A stretch of DNA of 64,000 nt, taken from NCBI RefSeq assembly GCF_027924605.1, contig NZ_AP027042.1, positions 1,961,524 through 2,025,523 of the forward strand. Reading direction: 5' to 3'. This document shows, in pieces, positions 34,589-44,227 of this stretch. The notes below the pieces were generated by a model that worked only from the letters and a program-made list of their open reading frames with translations, made no database searches and was not told the origin of the DNA. Positions within the stretch are counted from its first letter, which is position 1. The number at the start of each line of letters is the position of its first letter. The stretch comes from Dyella sp. GSA-30 (GTDB lineage Bacteria > Pseudomonadota > Gammaproteobacteria > Xanthomonadales > Rhodanobacteraceae). Made by a program: the position numbers and the translations under genes.

Positions 34589-35047
34589 ATGATGCGCAAG
34601 AAATTTTTTGCGGCAGCGATCCTTTTCGCTTCGTGTATTTCCGGTTCGGCCCTCGCGGCAGGCCAACAGATCAACGAGCCGGTCGCTCCCGGCACTCGCT
34701 ACTTCTCCTTTGTCACGACCGGGGCTCCTTTTCGGGAGCCGCACGAATTCATTTTCGGGACGGCCGATCCGGTGCTGCAGGACAAGATCGTATCCATCAT
34801 CAATGGAACGCCCGCGTTCGAGCAGCGCGTCAAGGGAAGGATCGTTCGGGGGCGTGCCGCGTACAACGAAGCGTGGCCATTCCACCTCGACCCGGATTCG
34901 ATCGAACTGTTCGGCTACAGCACCGAGCTTTGCGATGCGGTGCCGATGGAGATCGAGGAACACCTTTCCGAGGTGGGTGGCTCCTACCTGCCCGGTAACG
35001 AGTGGTGCCCCTGGAGCATGCGCCTGGTGCGCGAAGTGAAGATATAA
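34589..35047 (+). CDS. Secreted BP74-like domain protein
   Basis: 152 residues with a clear signal peptide (KKFFAAAILFASCISGSALAAG). The mature part resembles the BP74 N-terminal domain, known from Dictyostelium and Streptomyces secreted proteins: TRYFSFVTTG, EFIFGTADP, VKGRIVRGRAAYNEAWPFHL, DPDSIELFGYSTELCDA and EVGGSYLPGNEWCPWSMRL. Two cysteines (CDA and WCPW) may form a disulfide. The family's role is poorly known; it has been associated with protease inhibition in a slime mould. Start at the second-choice-free ATG 34589. It stands alone, flanked by AT-rich DNA. Confidence 0.72.
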   Translation: MMRKKFFAAAILFASCISGSALAAGQQINEPVAPGTRYFSFVTTGAPFREPHEFIFGTADPVLQDKIVSIINGTPAFEQRVKGRIVRGRAAYNEAWPFHLDPDSIELFGYSTELCDAVPMEIEEHLSEVGGSYLPGNEWCPWSMRLVREVKI

Positions 35048-35266
35048 GCGGAAATCGCCGCATCGTGGGCTGGCTGCCCACGGTGCGACGACGCCGGGCG
35101 TTGGTGTTACTGCCCGGGCTGGGTATGCTCTGGGGTATGCCGGGTCGGCGCGGGGTGTCCGCGATCGACGGGGAGCAGGCGATAGGCGCGGGCCTCGGGT
35201 TCGTTCGCCAGGTAGGGTGTCGCAGCTTTCAATCCGCGTTTTTCGCCCAGCCGAGGATATCTATTT

Positions 35267-37261
35267 GTGAGCGCAAACCTTCCGCCCGTTGACGACAACC
35301 GTACTGAGCTGACCGCTCGCGGCGTGATCCTGGGTGTGGTCATCACCGTGGTATTCACGGCGGCCAACGTGTTCTTCGGCCTGAAGGCCGGCCTGACCTT
35401 CGCCACCTCGATCCCGGCAGCGGTGATTTCGATGGCGATCCTGCGCTACTTCAAGGGCGCGACGGTGCAGGAAAACAACATCGTGCAGACGATCGCCTCG
35501 GCGGCCGGCACCTTGTCCTCGATCATCTTCGTGCTGCCCGGCCTGATCATGATCGGCTGGTGGACCGGCTTTCCCTACTGGGTGTCGTTTGCCATCTGCG
35601 CCTTGGGCGGCATTCTGGGCGTGATGTATTCGATCCCGCTGCGGCGCGCGCTGGTGACCCTGTCCGACCTGCCGTATCCGGAGGGCGTGGCCTGTGCCGA
35701 AGTGCTCAAGGTCGGCGGCGGTGAAGATGCCAGCGCCGATTCCGATGCCGAGAACAAGGCTGGCCTGATGGCCATGGTGTGGGGCTCGGTGGTGGCGGCG
35801 GTGTTTGCGGTCGTGGTGCAGACGAAGGTGTTTGCCAGCGACGTGGCGCAGTACTTCAAGCTCAACGACCGTGGCTCGGTGAGCGGTTACGACTTCAATC
35901 TGTCCTTCGCGCTGTTTGCTGTGGGCCACCTGGTCGGCCTGTGGGTCGGCGTGGCGATGCTGGTTGGTGCGATCATCGGTTGGGGCTGGGCGGTGCCGCA
36001 TTACTCAGGGCTCGCTGCGGTTGTCGGCGCGGCGGCGGATGTGGCCCAGGAGACCTGGAGCCACAAGGTGCGCTTCCTCGGCGCCGGTACCATCGGTGTT
36101 GCCGCGATCTGGACGCTGCTCAAGCTAGTCAAGCCGGTGGTCAGTGGTCTGGCCGGTGCCATGGCCGCCGCACGCGTGCGTGCAGCCGGTAACGCGCATA
36201 CCTTGCCGCGCACCGAGCAGGACATGCCGATCGGTATCGTCGCGCTGATCACCGTGCTGTGTCTGGCGCCGATTGGCTGGCTGCTGGGCAGCTTCGGCGC
36301 GGGTGCCGGGCTGGGCTCGTCGCTGACCACGCTGGTGATCGGTGGCGTGGCCTTCGTGGTGCTGATGAGCTTCTTCGTGTCGGCGGTGTGCGGCTACATG
36401 GCCGGCCTGATCGGTTCGTCCAATAGCCCGCTGTCGGGCGTGGGCATCCTGGTGGTGCTGGCCGCGGCCATGCTGCTGGTCGCAGGGGTCAAGCCGCATT
36501 TGCCGCCGGAAAGCGGCAAGGCCCTGGTGGCCTTCGCGCTGTTCGTCACGGCGGTGGTATTCGCGGTGGCGGCGATCGCCAATAACAACCTGCAGGATCT
36601 CAAGACCGGTCAGTTGGTCGATGCGACGCCGTGGAAGCAGCAGGTGGCGCTGGTGATCGGCGTGCTGGCCGGTGCGGTGATCATTCCGCCGGTGCTGGAC
36701 CTGCTCAACCACGCCTACGGCTTTGCCGGTGTTCCGGGGGCCGATCCCGCCAAGGCCCTGGCCGCTCCGCAGGCCGGATTGATTTCGGCCCTGGCGCAGG
36801 GCGTGATCGAAAACAATATCGACTGGAGCCTGATCGCCGTCGGCGCGGTTATCGGCGTGGTCATCATCGTGCTCGATGCCGTGCTGGGAGCCACGACCAA
36901 GTCGGTGCGTCTGCCCGCGTTGGCTGTCGGCCTGGGCATCTACCTGCCGACCTCGACGACCTTGATGGTGGTGGTCGGTGCCCTGGTGGGTGCGTACTTC
37001 GACCATCGTGCCGACCGCGGCCCGAAGCCGGAGGCGACCAAGCAACTGGGCGTGCTGCTGGCCTCGGGCATGATCGTGGGCGAGAGCCTGATCCTGGTCT
37101 TGATCGCCGCTATCGTGGCCTTCACCAGCAATGCTGCACCCTTGGCCCTGGTCGGCGACAGCTTCGCGGTACCGGCCGTATGGATCGGCGGCATCGCGTT
37201 TGCGGCGGTTATGTTCGTGCTGTATCGCTGGATCAGCCGGTTGGCGCTGGGCAAGGCTTAA
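35267..37261 (+). CDS. OPT family oligopeptide transporter
   Basis: 664 residues. OPT proteins import peptides or metal-chelates by proton coupling. Signature segments: TARGVILGVVITVVFTAANVFFGLKAGLTFATSIPAAVISM, the PYPEGVACAEVLK loop, CGYMAGLIGSSNSPLSGVGI and LAVGLGIYLPTSTTLMVVVGALVGAY. About 15 membrane helices. The start is GTG at 35267 with GAGG about 12 bases upstream. A weak hairpin (GTGGGC at 35065 with GCCCAC at 35076) lies upstream after the previous gene. Followed by a strong terminator. Confidence 0.93.
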   Translation: MSANLPPVDDNRTELTARGVILGVVITVVFTAANVFFGLKAGLTFATSIPAAVISMAILRYFKGATVQENNIVQTIASAAGTLSSIIFVLPGLIMIGWWTGFPYWVSFAICALGGILGVMYSIPLRRALVTLSDLPYPEGVACAEVLKVGGGEDASADSDAENKAGLMAMVWGSVVAAVFAVVVQTKVFASDVAQYFKLNDRGSVSGYDFNLSFALFAVGHLVGLWVGVAMLVGAIIGWGWAVPHYSGLAAVVGAAADVAQETWSHKVRFLGAGTIGVAAIWTLLKLVKPVVSGLAGAMAAARVRAAGNAHTLPRTEQDMPIGIVALITVLCLAPIGWLLGSFGAGAGLGSSLTTLVIGGVAFVVLMSFFVSAVCGYMAGLIGSSNSPLSGVGILVVLAAAMLLVAGVKPHLPPESGKALVAFALFVTAVVFAVAAIANNNLQDLKTGQLVDATPWKQQVALVIGVLAGAVIIPPVLDLLNHAYGFAGVPGADPAKALAAPQAGLISALAQGVIENNIDWSLIAVGAVIGVVIIVLDAVLGATTKSVRLPALAVGLGIYLPTSTTLMVVVGALVGAYFDHRADRGPKPEATKQLGVLLASGMIVGESLILVLIAAIVAFTSNAAPLALVGDSFAVPAVWIGGIAFAAVMFVLYRWISRLALGKA

Positions 37262-37289
37262 GCCTGGGCAATGCATGCCGTCTAAGAAG

Positions 37290-37317
37290 GGAGCGGCTAA
37301 ACACCGCTCCTTTTTTT
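37290..37317 (+). terminator. Terminator after OPT transporter
   Basis: Stem GGAGCGG (37290-37296) with CCGCTCC (37304-37310), loop CTAAACA, then seven T. A textbook intrinsic terminator. Confidence 0.88.
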
Positions 37318-37443
37318 GTCCGGGGCGAGTGGAAATGTCATTTAGCTATGTGACGATGAAGCCTACGGGGGCCTGACAGGCTATGCTTCGCCGTTCGCAG
37401 AAACGACCTGCGACGGTTGTAATAGTGTGGAGGCGTTAGTCGC

Positions 37444-40053
37444 GTGGTGGAACAAGATGGGGCGGAGGCTCCGATTTCAGGTAATGGCTTGACCCAGGTG
37501 GGCGTTGGCGCGCTGTGGCTGCGCCGGCTGGCCGGGCCGTTCCTGTCGCTGGCGATGCTGTGCCTGGCGTTGTGGGCGCTGCACAAGCTGGCCCGTGAAG
37601 TCAGCTATCACCAGGTGGCCCGCTTCGTTCACGGCCTGCCGGATTGGCGCATCGCGCTGGCGGTGGTGTTGACCGCGTTGAGCTACGTGGCGATGACGCT
37701 GTACGACTGGTTCGGTGTGGCCTCGATCGGCAAGCGGCTGCCGCGCGCGCAGGTGAGCTTTATCTCTTTCCTCAGCTATGCCTTCAGCAACACGCTGGGC
37801 ATGGCCCTGCTGATCTCCGGATCGATCCGGTACCGCTTTTATATCCAGGCCGGCCTGTCCACCGCCGAGGTGGCCAAGGTCGTGCTGTATTGCACGCTGA
37901 GCTTCTGGCTGGGACTGTGCACGCTGACCGGCGTCACGCTGCTGATCGTGCCGGTGCCCGCCACGCTGCCGTTTGCCGAGCTGCGCCTGCCGATCGGCGC
38001 TCTGCTGACCTTGCTGCCAGTGGTGTGGATGGCCGGCAGCCTGTGGCTGCGCAAGCCGGTGCGGGTATGGCGCTGGCCGGTCAGCATGCCGACCCCGCAG
38101 AACGCGCTGCGCCAGATCATCGTCGGTACGGTCGATTGGGGTCTGGCCGCGAGCGTGCTCTACCTGCTGATGCCCAACGAAGTCGACACCGGCTTCGGGC
38201 ATTACCTGGCGATCTTTGCCTTGGGTCAGATCGCCGGCCTGATCAGCCATGTACCTGGCGGCCTGGGCGTGTTCGAGGCGGTGATGCTCGCCGGCTACGG
38301 CGCTACCGGCAACGAAGGCCTGGAAGCACCGATCCTGGGCGCGCTGGCGGCGTACCGCCTGATCTACTACTTCCTGCCGCTGTGCGCCGCGACCCTGATG
38401 GTGTTGCTGCGCGAAGTGCGCGGCTTGCGCACCAAGAGCCTGTTGTCGCCCTGGTTCACCGGCCTGCTGCCGCCGTTCTTCGCCGGCCTGACCTTGGTGT
38501 CAGGTGCGGTGCTGGTGTTCTCCGGCGCTACCAGCGCTATTCCGGACCGCATGGCGATCCTGCGCAATGTGCTGCCGCTGCCAGTCCTCGAAGTCTCGCA
38601 TCTGCTCAGCAGCGTGGTCGGCATGTTGCTGCTGATCCTGGCGCGCGGCCTGCAGCGCCGACTCGACGCGGCCTATGTGCTGACGCTGGTGTTGCTGGTG
38701 GTCGGTGCGGTGCTGTCGCTGCTCAAGGGCATCGATTACGAAGAAGCGACGCTGTTGTCGCTGCTGGCACTGGGCCTGGCGCCGGCGCACCAGTTGTTCT
38801 ACCGGCGTGCGTCGTTGTTCAGCACCAATTTCTCGGTCGGCTGGATCATCGCCATCCTGGCCGTGCTTGGCTGTGCGAGCTGGCTGGTGGTTTTCAGCTA
38901 CAAGCATGTCGAATACAGCAGCAACCTGTGGTGGGAGTTCAGCTTCCTGCACGGTGGCGCGCCGCGCGCCTTGCGTGCGCTGGTCGGTGCGGCAGCGGCA
39001 GGTTTGCTGTTCGCCCTGGCATCGCTGATCCGCCCGGCACCGCCGCGTCTGCAACTCCCGGACGAAAGCGACCTGGTCAAGGCGTTACCGTTGATCAAGA
39101 ACTACTCGTCCGCGCAGGCGCATCTGGCCCTGATGGGCGACAAGACGCTGCTGTTCGATGCGGACCACACGGCCTTCATCATGTACGACGTGGAGGGCCG
39201 CAGCTGGATCGCCATGGGCGACCCCGTCGGTGAGAACGACGATGCGCGGCGCGAGCTGGTCTGGACCTTCCGCGAATTGTGCGAACGCGCCGGCGGCTGG
39301 CCGCTGTTCTATCAGGTGCGGCCTGAAGACCTCGACCTGTATCTCGAAGTGGGCATGAATCTGCTCAAGATCGGCGAGGAAGCGCGCGTCAAACTGGACG
39401 AGTTCAATCTCGACGGCAAATCGAAGAAAGTGCTGCGCAACACCGTCAACAAGCTCACCCGCGACGGCCTGCGCCTGGAGATCATCCCGGCCGAGGCAGT
39501 ACCGGCGATGCTGCCGCGGCTGAAGCAGATCTCCGATGCCTGGATGCGCGATAAGCGTGTGCGAGAAAAAGGGTTTTCGCTGGGCACCTTCGAACCGGCT
39601 TACCTGAGCCGTACGCCGATGGCGATTATCTGGCAGGGCGAGGAGCCGGTGGCGTTCTCCAATCTGTTCCTTACCGACAGCAAGGAAGAAGCCTCGCTGG
39701 ATCTGATGCGCCACATGCCCGACAGCACCTCCGGCATCATGGACTTCATGTTCATCCAGCTGATGATGTGGGCCAAGCAAGAAGGCTATCGCTGGTTCAA
39801 CCTCGGCATGGCACCCTTGTCGGGCTTGCAGAGCCGCCGCACCGCGACCCTGTGGAGCCGCTTCGGCGCGATGATCTTCGGCCGCGGCGAACGTTTCTAT
39901 AATTTCCGCGGCCTGCATCGCTACAAGGACAAGTTCGATCCCGAGTGGGAGCCGCGCTATCTGGCGGTGCCGGCCAATATCGCCTTGCCGGTAGCGCTGG
40001 CCAATCTGGCCAGTCTGATTTCCGGTGGCCTATCGGGTATGGTTCGTCGATGA
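37444..40053 (+). CDS. mprF: Bifunctional lysylphosphatidylglycerol synthetase/flippase MprF
   Basis: 869 residues. MprF adds lysine (or alanine) from aminoacyl-tRNA to phosphatidylglycerol and flips the product outward, lowering surface charge and giving resistance to cationic peptides. Residues 20-545 hold about 14 helices of the flippase (FISFLSYAFSNTLGMALLISGSIRYR; HVPGGLGVFEAVML). Residues 570-869 are the DUF2156 synthase domain (LMGDKTLLFDADHTAFIMYDV; WMRDKRVREKGFSLGTFEPAYL; WFNLGMAPLSGL). The start is GTG at 37444 with GGAGG ten bases before. The stop overlaps the VirJ-type hydrolase gene by ATGA. Confidence 0.95.
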   Translation: MVEQDGAEAPISGNGLTQVGVGALWLRRLAGPFLSLAMLCLALWALHKLAREVSYHQVARFVHGLPDWRIALAVVLTALSYVAMTLYDWFGVASIGKRLPRAQVSFISFLSYAFSNTLGMALLISGSIRYRFYIQAGLSTAEVAKVVLYCTLSFWLGLCTLTGVTLLIVPVPATLPFAELRLPIGALLTLLPVVWMAGSLWLRKPVRVWRWPVSMPTPQNALRQIIVGTVDWGLAASVLYLLMPNEVDTGFGHYLAIFALGQIAGLISHVPGGLGVFEAVMLAGYGATGNEGLEAPILGALAAYRLIYYFLPLCAATLMVLLREVRGLRTKSLLSPWFTGLLPPFFAGLTLVSGAVLVFSGATSAIPDRMAILRNVLPLPVLEVSHLLSSVVGMLLLILARGLQRRLDAAYVLTLVLLVVGAVLSLLKGIDYEEATLLSLLALGLAPAHQLFYRRASLFSTNFSVGWIIAILAVLGCASWLVVFSYKHVEYSSNLWWEFSFLHGGAPRALRALVGAAAAGLLFALASLIRPAPPRLQLPDESDLVKALPLIKNYSSAQAHLALMGDKTLLFDADHTAFIMYDVEGRSWIAMGDPVGENDDARRELVWTFRELCERAGGWPLFYQVRPEDLDLYLEVGMNLLKIGEEARVKLDEFNLDGKSKKVLRNTVNKLTRDGLRLEIIPAEAVPAMLPRLKQISDAWMRDKRVREKGFSLGTFEPAYLSRTPMAIIWQGEEPVAFSNLFLTDSKEEASLDLMRHMPDSTSGIMDFMFIQLMMWAKQEGYRWFNLGMAPLSGLQSRRTATLWSRFGAMIFGRGERFYNFRGLHRYKDKFDPEWEPRYLAVPANIALPVALANLASLISGGLSGMVRR

Positions 40054-40829
40054 AAAAAGTCTTGTGGACGGTATTTGCGCTGGTCGTTATTGGCGCCGCA
40101 GTGGGCGTGCTTTTGTGGCAGCCCTGGCATCACACCAGCATGGCCGAGTCGTTGACGGTCATTGAGCCCGCGCCGGGCGCTACGCCGCCGGCGGGGCGTG
40201 AAGACGTGCTGGCCATCGTGTACTCCGGCGATGGCGGCTGGCGCGACCTGGACAAGCAACTGGGCGCCAAGCTGAGCGAGCGCGGTGTGCCGGTGCTGGG
40301 CGTGAGCGCGCTGAGCTACTTCTGGCGGACGCGTTCGGCGGCCGATTCGGCGGTCGATCTCGATGCGCTGATCCAGCAGAATCTGGCGACATTCAAGAAA
40401 AAGCGCGTGTGGCTGATCGGCTTCTCGTTCGGCGCCGATGTGCTGCCTTCGATCATCGGCAAGCTGCAACCCGAAAACCGCGCCACCATCGCCCAACTGG
40501 TGCTGCTGTCGCCCACCCGCGACGCCAGCTTCGAGATCGAGATGGAAGGCTACATGCGCGAGGGCTGGTTCAAGACCCACACGCAGGAGTGGCTCCAGAA
40601 GTTCAACCCGGTGCAGCACTACGACGCCTTGCCGCCGCTGCTGGCGCTCGACGCCCACCCCCCGGTGGTCTGCTACTACGGCAAGGACGAGAGCGACGAC
40701 ACCATCTGCACCGAGCCCTCGTTGCCGAGCTGGATCCGTGTCGACGCCAAGCAGGGTGACCATCACTTCGATGGCGATTACGGCAAGCTGGCTACGGAAA
40801 TGCTCGAGCAGTTGCCTGCTGGGCAGTAA
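40050..40829 (+). CDS. VirJ/AcvB-type alpha/beta hydrolase (probable lysyl-PG hydrolase)
   Basis: 259 residues. An N-terminal hydrophobic anchor or signal (VLWTVFALVVIGAAVGVLLW) places it in the periplasm. VirJ-domain features are YSGDGGWRDLDKQLG, YFWRTRSAADSAVDLDALI, the nucleophile in IGFSFGADVLP and the late GDHHFDGDY with the His. AcvB of Agrobacterium, encoded with the MprF homologue LpiA, hydrolyses lysyl-phosphatidylglycerol; it has two such domains, this protein one. The four-base overlap with mprF strongly supports the same role here. Not the T4SS-linked VirJ function as far as can be seen. Confidence 0.88.
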   Translation: MKKVLWTVFALVVIGAAVGVLLWQPWHHTSMAESLTVIEPAPGATPPAGREDVLAIVYSGDGGWRDLDKQLGAKLSERGVPVLGVSALSYFWRTRSAADSAVDLDALIQQNLATFKKKRVWLIGFSFGADVLPSIIGKLQPENRATIAQLVLLSPTRDASFEIEMEGYMREGWFKTHTQEWLQKFNPVQHYDALPPLLALDAHPPVVCYYGKDESDDTICTEPSLPSWIRVDAKQGDHHFDGDYGKLATEMLEQLPAGQ

Positions 40830-40850
40830 GATTCGAAGGCATCTCCTAGC

Positions 40851-40963
40851 CGTCATCCCGGCGAACGCCGGAGGCGCTTTACAACAGCGAAGCTGGTCAT
40901 CTAGTGACTTGCGCTCAACGCGCTGAAGACGCCGGGCCCCGGCGTTCGCCGGGGCGACGACGG
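40851..40963. repeat. Inverted repeat, CGTCATCCCGGCGAA family
   Basis: Arms at 40851-40872 and 40939-40963 (core CCGGCGAACGCCGG and its complement) enclose 66 bases. The same family is seen at 54586-54693 and as a half copy at 59276. It lies in the 366-base gap after the VirJ-type gene; the rest of the gap (40964-41195) shows no gene. Confidence 0.75.
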
Positions 40964-41195
40964 AAACTGAGGTCCTTACTGTGACCCTAAAGTAATTCCC
41001 CCGCAGGACGATAAACCGGCGACACACCGGAGTCCGTAAGTTCATGCTGCCACGCGTCCGCACAGGGGCCGACCATATTTATCTTGGCGTCACCCGCATT
41101 TCGCGGGGGACTGGCATCATGCCGACTAATGCGGGCAGCGTTGCCGCGGGTAACCGTGGTGCCGTGATGACGCGCATGAACGGGTTGTCGCGACT

Positions 41196-41573
41196 ATGAG
41201 CCATTACAACAAGCCGCCGCCGGGCCCTTCGGGCAACGTCGTCAACTGGAGCGATCCGCATCTGGAGTCGCTGCTGCGCAAGACCGAGAGCTGGAGCCTG
41301 GACAACCGCGGCGTGTTTACGCCCATTCCGTGCGAGCTGCATATCGGCTGGGGCGCCAGCCTGGGCAAGGCCGCAACGCTGGTCTTCGAGCGCGAAGGCG
41401 TGATGGTGGTCGAGGCTCGCTTCATCATTCCGCAGGGGGAGCAGGTCCGGGTGGACCGCGTGCAGATCGGCGCCCTGCGTTCGACCTGGGGCACCGTGGT
41501 GGAGGGGCGCGAAGGCCAGCGTGCCGAGGATCGCGCCAACGGCATCCAGGTGTACTGGTTGCACACACGCTGA
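41196..41573 (+). CDS. Conserved hypothetical protein
   Basis: 125 residues, soluble, no signal peptide. No family recognised. Residues 30-110 look like a small beta-rich domain (GVFTPIPCELHIGWG; ATLVFEREGVMVVEARFIIP; QVRVDRVQIGALRSTWG). The start is ATG at 41196. It precedes the DinB gene by 76 bases. Codon use matches the neighbours, which supports coding. Confidence 0.7.
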   Translation: MSHYNKPPPGPSGNVVNWSDPHLESLLRKTESWSLDNRGVFTPIPCELHIGWGASLGKAATLVFEREGVMVVEARFIIPQGEQVRVDRVQIGALRSTWGTVVEGREGQRAEDRANGIQVYWLHTR

Positions 41574-41649
41574 GCGTGCCGGTCGTCAGTAGCGCTTTTT
41601 TTTCGATGGCCTCAGTATCGCCGGCAGACGCCACCAGCCGATACCGACC

Positions 41650-42174
41650 ATGCCCGCTCCGCGCGACATCCAGCTCCTGGCTCGTTACAACCAATGGATG
41701 AACGACAAGCTGTATGCCGCCGTCGCCGACTGGGACGACGTGGCGCTAAACGAGCATTGCGGCGCGTTTTTCGGTTCGGTGTTCGGCACGCTGGATCATC
41801 TGCTCAAAGCCGACACGATCTGGATGAAGCGCTTTGCCGAGCACCCGGCCGATTTCAGCGCATTGGCGCCGGTACACGCCTTGACCCATCCCTATCTGCT
41901 CACCGGGCCAGTGCATGAGGATTTCCCCTCTCTGCGTGCTGCCCGGATAGTGATGGACGAGACGATTCTTGCCTTTGCCGGGCAGTTGACGGCGGCCCAT
42001 TGCGATCAGCCGCTGACCTATCTCAACCGGGCCGGCGAATCGTTCGAGCGCCCGCTGGGCTTTGTCCTGCTGCATTTCTTCAATCACCAGACGCACCACC
42101 GCGGCCAGATCACGACCTTGCTCAGCCAGGCCGGCATCGATGTCGGTGCGACCGATCTCATTACCTTGCTCTAG
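41650..42174 (+). CDS. DinB family protein
   Basis: 174 residues, a four-helix bundle. The metal-binding His triad typical of DinB is visible: TLDHLLKADTIW and HFFNHQTHHRGQ. The opening LLARYNQWMNDKLY is characteristic. DinB/YfiT-like proteins are often thiol-dependent transferases, but many have no known role. It is seven bases before the acyltransferase gene and may be co-transcribed with it. Confidence 0.9.
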   Translation: MPAPRDIQLLARYNQWMNDKLYAAVADWDDVALNEHCGAFFGSVFGTLDHLLKADTIWMKRFAEHPADFSALAPVHALTHPYLLTGPVHEDFPSLRAARIVMDETILAFAGQLTAAHCDQPLTYLNRAGESFERPLGFVLLHFFNHQTHHRGQITTLLSQAGIDVGATDLITLL

Positions 42175-42180
42175 CCACGA

Positions 42181-43344
42181 ATGCAGACGATGAAACAAGT
42201 CACTCAGGGACGTAACCCGGGCATCGATGCCTTGCGCGGCCTGTCGATCCTGCTGGTGGTGTTGCACCATATCGGCCTGCGCATCCCATTCAAGAAAACC
42301 ATGCTGGCCGACGTGCTGCCCATGCCTGTGTTGCGCGCGCTCAATTACAACGGCTATGAGGCCGTGTTCGTGTTTTTTGTGATTTCGGGATTCCTGATCG
42401 CCGGCAATGCCTTGCACCGCTGGGGTTCGTTTCGGCATATCGACGCGCGTGCCTTCTATGCGCGCCGGTTTGCGCGCATCGTGCCTTGCCTGCTGGCTTT
42501 GCTGGTCGTACTCAGCGTTTTGCATCTGCTGGGCGTCGACGACTATGTGATTCATCGTGACGGACAGTCGCTGCCGGGTGCGCTCTTGGCGGCACTGGGC
42601 TTACACCTGAACTGGTACGAAGGCGTTACCGGCTACCTGCCAGGGAACTGGGATGTACTGTGGTCGTTGTCGATCGAAGAGGTCTTCTATCTCGGCTTTC
42701 CGCTGCTATGTCTGCTGATCCGCCGCGATGCAGTGTTGATCCCGCTATTGATGTTGCTGGCAGTCAGCTTGCCATGGACGCGTGCCGCGCTGGAAGCGAA
42801 TGAGATCTGGCAGGAGAAGGCGTATCTGCCCGGCATGAGCGCCATCGCGATCGGCGTTATTGGCGCGTGGCTGATGCCACGCTTGCGCTTGCCCAGACAT
42901 GGTGTACTCGTCTTGCTTGTGGTCGGCTGGGCGGGTCTTGTTTGCACGTTCGTCGCGGGCGGCTGGATCTGGCAGTACATCCACAACGGCTACATGTTGC
43001 TGCTGACCTTGTCGGCGCTGGCCTTGCTGATCGCTTTTGCGGAGCAGGCGCGCCGCGGCGATCGCAAGCCGCTCCCTGGCTTTGGCTGGCTGCGTAGCTG
43101 GGGCCGCCTGAGCTACGAGATCTATCTCACGCACATGTTTGTCGTCTTCGCGGCGGTGCGCGCGTATCGCGCCTTTGGCGGGGATGAGCGCCTGGGCTTT
43201 CTCTGGTACGTGCCGGCACTGCCTTTATGTTGGCTGCTGGGCGTGGCGGTGGAGCGCTGGCTCTCGCTGCCGGCGGAGCGTTGGTTGCGTGCCCGCTTGT
43301 TACCGGCTCGTACCGAAAGCTCGCTGGCCAGCGAGCCCGGTTGA
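42181..43344 (+). CDS. Membrane acyltransferase (OafA/Acyltransferase 3 family)
   Basis: 387 residues with about ten helices. Family hallmarks: GIDALRGLSILLVVLHHIG with the catalytic His, FFVISGFLIAG, FYARRFARIVPCLLALLV and WSLSIEEVFYLGFPLL. These enzymes O-acylate sugars of surface polysaccharides or antibiotics; the acceptor is unknown. Start ATG 42181. Convergent with pyrF, three bases apart, with no room for a separate terminator. Confidence 0.93.
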   Translation: MQTMKQVTQGRNPGIDALRGLSILLVVLHHIGLRIPFKKTMLADVLPMPVLRALNYNGYEAVFVFFVISGFLIAGNALHRWGSFRHIDARAFYARRFARIVPCLLALLVVLSVLHLLGVDDYVIHRDGQSLPGALLAALGLHLNWYEGVTGYLPGNWDVLWSLSIEEVFYLGFPLLCLLIRRDAVLIPLLMLLAVSLPWTRAALEANEIWQEKAYLPGMSAIAIGVIGAWLMPRLRLPRHGVLVLLVVGWAGLVCTFVAGGWIWQYIHNGYMLLLTLSALALLIAFAEQARRGDRKPLPGFGWLRSWGRLSYEIYLTHMFVVFAAVRAYRAFGGDERLGFLWYVPALPLCWLLGVAVERWLSLPAERWLRARLLPARTESSLASEPG

Positions 43345-43347
43345 GGT

Positions 43348-44160
43348 TCAGCGGTAGCGGTTGATCGTGTCGCGCAATTCGATGGTGGCGGCGCGCGATG
43401 CCTGAGCGAAATCTTCGCCGTTGCCCGCATAGAGGATCGCGCGCGAAGAGTTGATCATCAGGCCGTTGCTGTCGGCTGTGCGGCCATGACGCACTACCGC
43501 TTCGACGTCGCCACCCTGCGCACCGATGCCGGGCACCAGCAGCGGCATATCGCCGACCAGTGCGCGCACTTGGGCCAACTGCTCCGGCCAGGTCGCGCCG
43601 GTCACCAGCGCGCAGTTCCCGTTCGCGTTCCATTCCTGCGCCACCAGCCGGGCGACATGCTGGTAAAGCGGCAGGCCGCCGACATCGAGATCCTGCAGAT
43701 CGGATGCACCGGGGTTGGAGGTATGGCAAAGCAGGATCACCCCCTTGTCGGCGTGGTCGAGGAAGGGCTGGATCGAGTCGCGGCCAAGATAGGGATTGAG
43801 CGTCACCGCATCGGCTTCATAGCGCTCGAAGGCCTCGGTGACATAGTGCTGCGCCGTGCTGCCGATATCGCCGCGCTTTGCGTCGAGGATCACCGGCACA
43901 TGCGGAAACATTGCATGCGCATGCGCAATCAGGCGTTCCAGTGCGTCTTCCGCGCTGAGCGCGGCAAAGTGCGCGATCTGTGGCTTGAACGCGCAGACCA
44001 GGTCGCCGGTAGCGTTGACGATGGCCCGACAGAACTCGAACACCGCATCGGGATGTTCGCGCAGGTGCGCGGGGAATTTCGACGGCTCCGGATCGAAGCC
44101 GACACAGACCAGCGAGTTGTTGGCGGCCCATGCGCGTTTCAGGGATTGCATGAAGTGCAT
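43348..44160 (-). CDS. pyrF: Orotidine 5'-phosphate decarboxylase (type 2)
   Basis: 270 residues from the ATG at 44160, which has GGAGG five bases before it. Last step of UMP synthesis. The longer form of the family is shown by [25 protein letters not shown], the catalytic [12 protein letters not shown] and [10 protein letters not shown]. Located downstream of ettA on the same strand with 68 bases between. Confidence 0.95.
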   Translation of the reverse strand: MHFMQSLKRAWAANNSLVCVGFDPEPSKFPAHLREHPDAVFEFCRAIVNATGDLVCAFKPQIAHFAALSAEDALERLIAHAHAMFPHVPVILDAKRGDIGSTAQHYVTEAFERYEADAVTLNPYLGRDSIQPFLDHADKGVILLCHTSNPGASDLQDLDVGGLPLYQHVARLVAQEWNANGNCALVTGATWPEQLAQVRALVGDMPLLVPGIGAQGGDVEAVVRHGRTADSNGLMINSSRAILYAGNGEDFAQASRAATIELRDTINRYR

Positions 44161-44227
44161 GGTGTCCTCCGGAACTTGTTGGGGCGGGTGGGCAGCGGTC
44201 AACGCTACCCACCTCGCATTTTCGCGA

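Noticed and set aside
40050-40829. VirJ as a type IV secretion component serving the zeta effectors
   Set aside because: It overlaps mprF and lies 8 kb from the effectors; the lpiA-acvB precedent explains it better. No T4SS structural gene is in the window.
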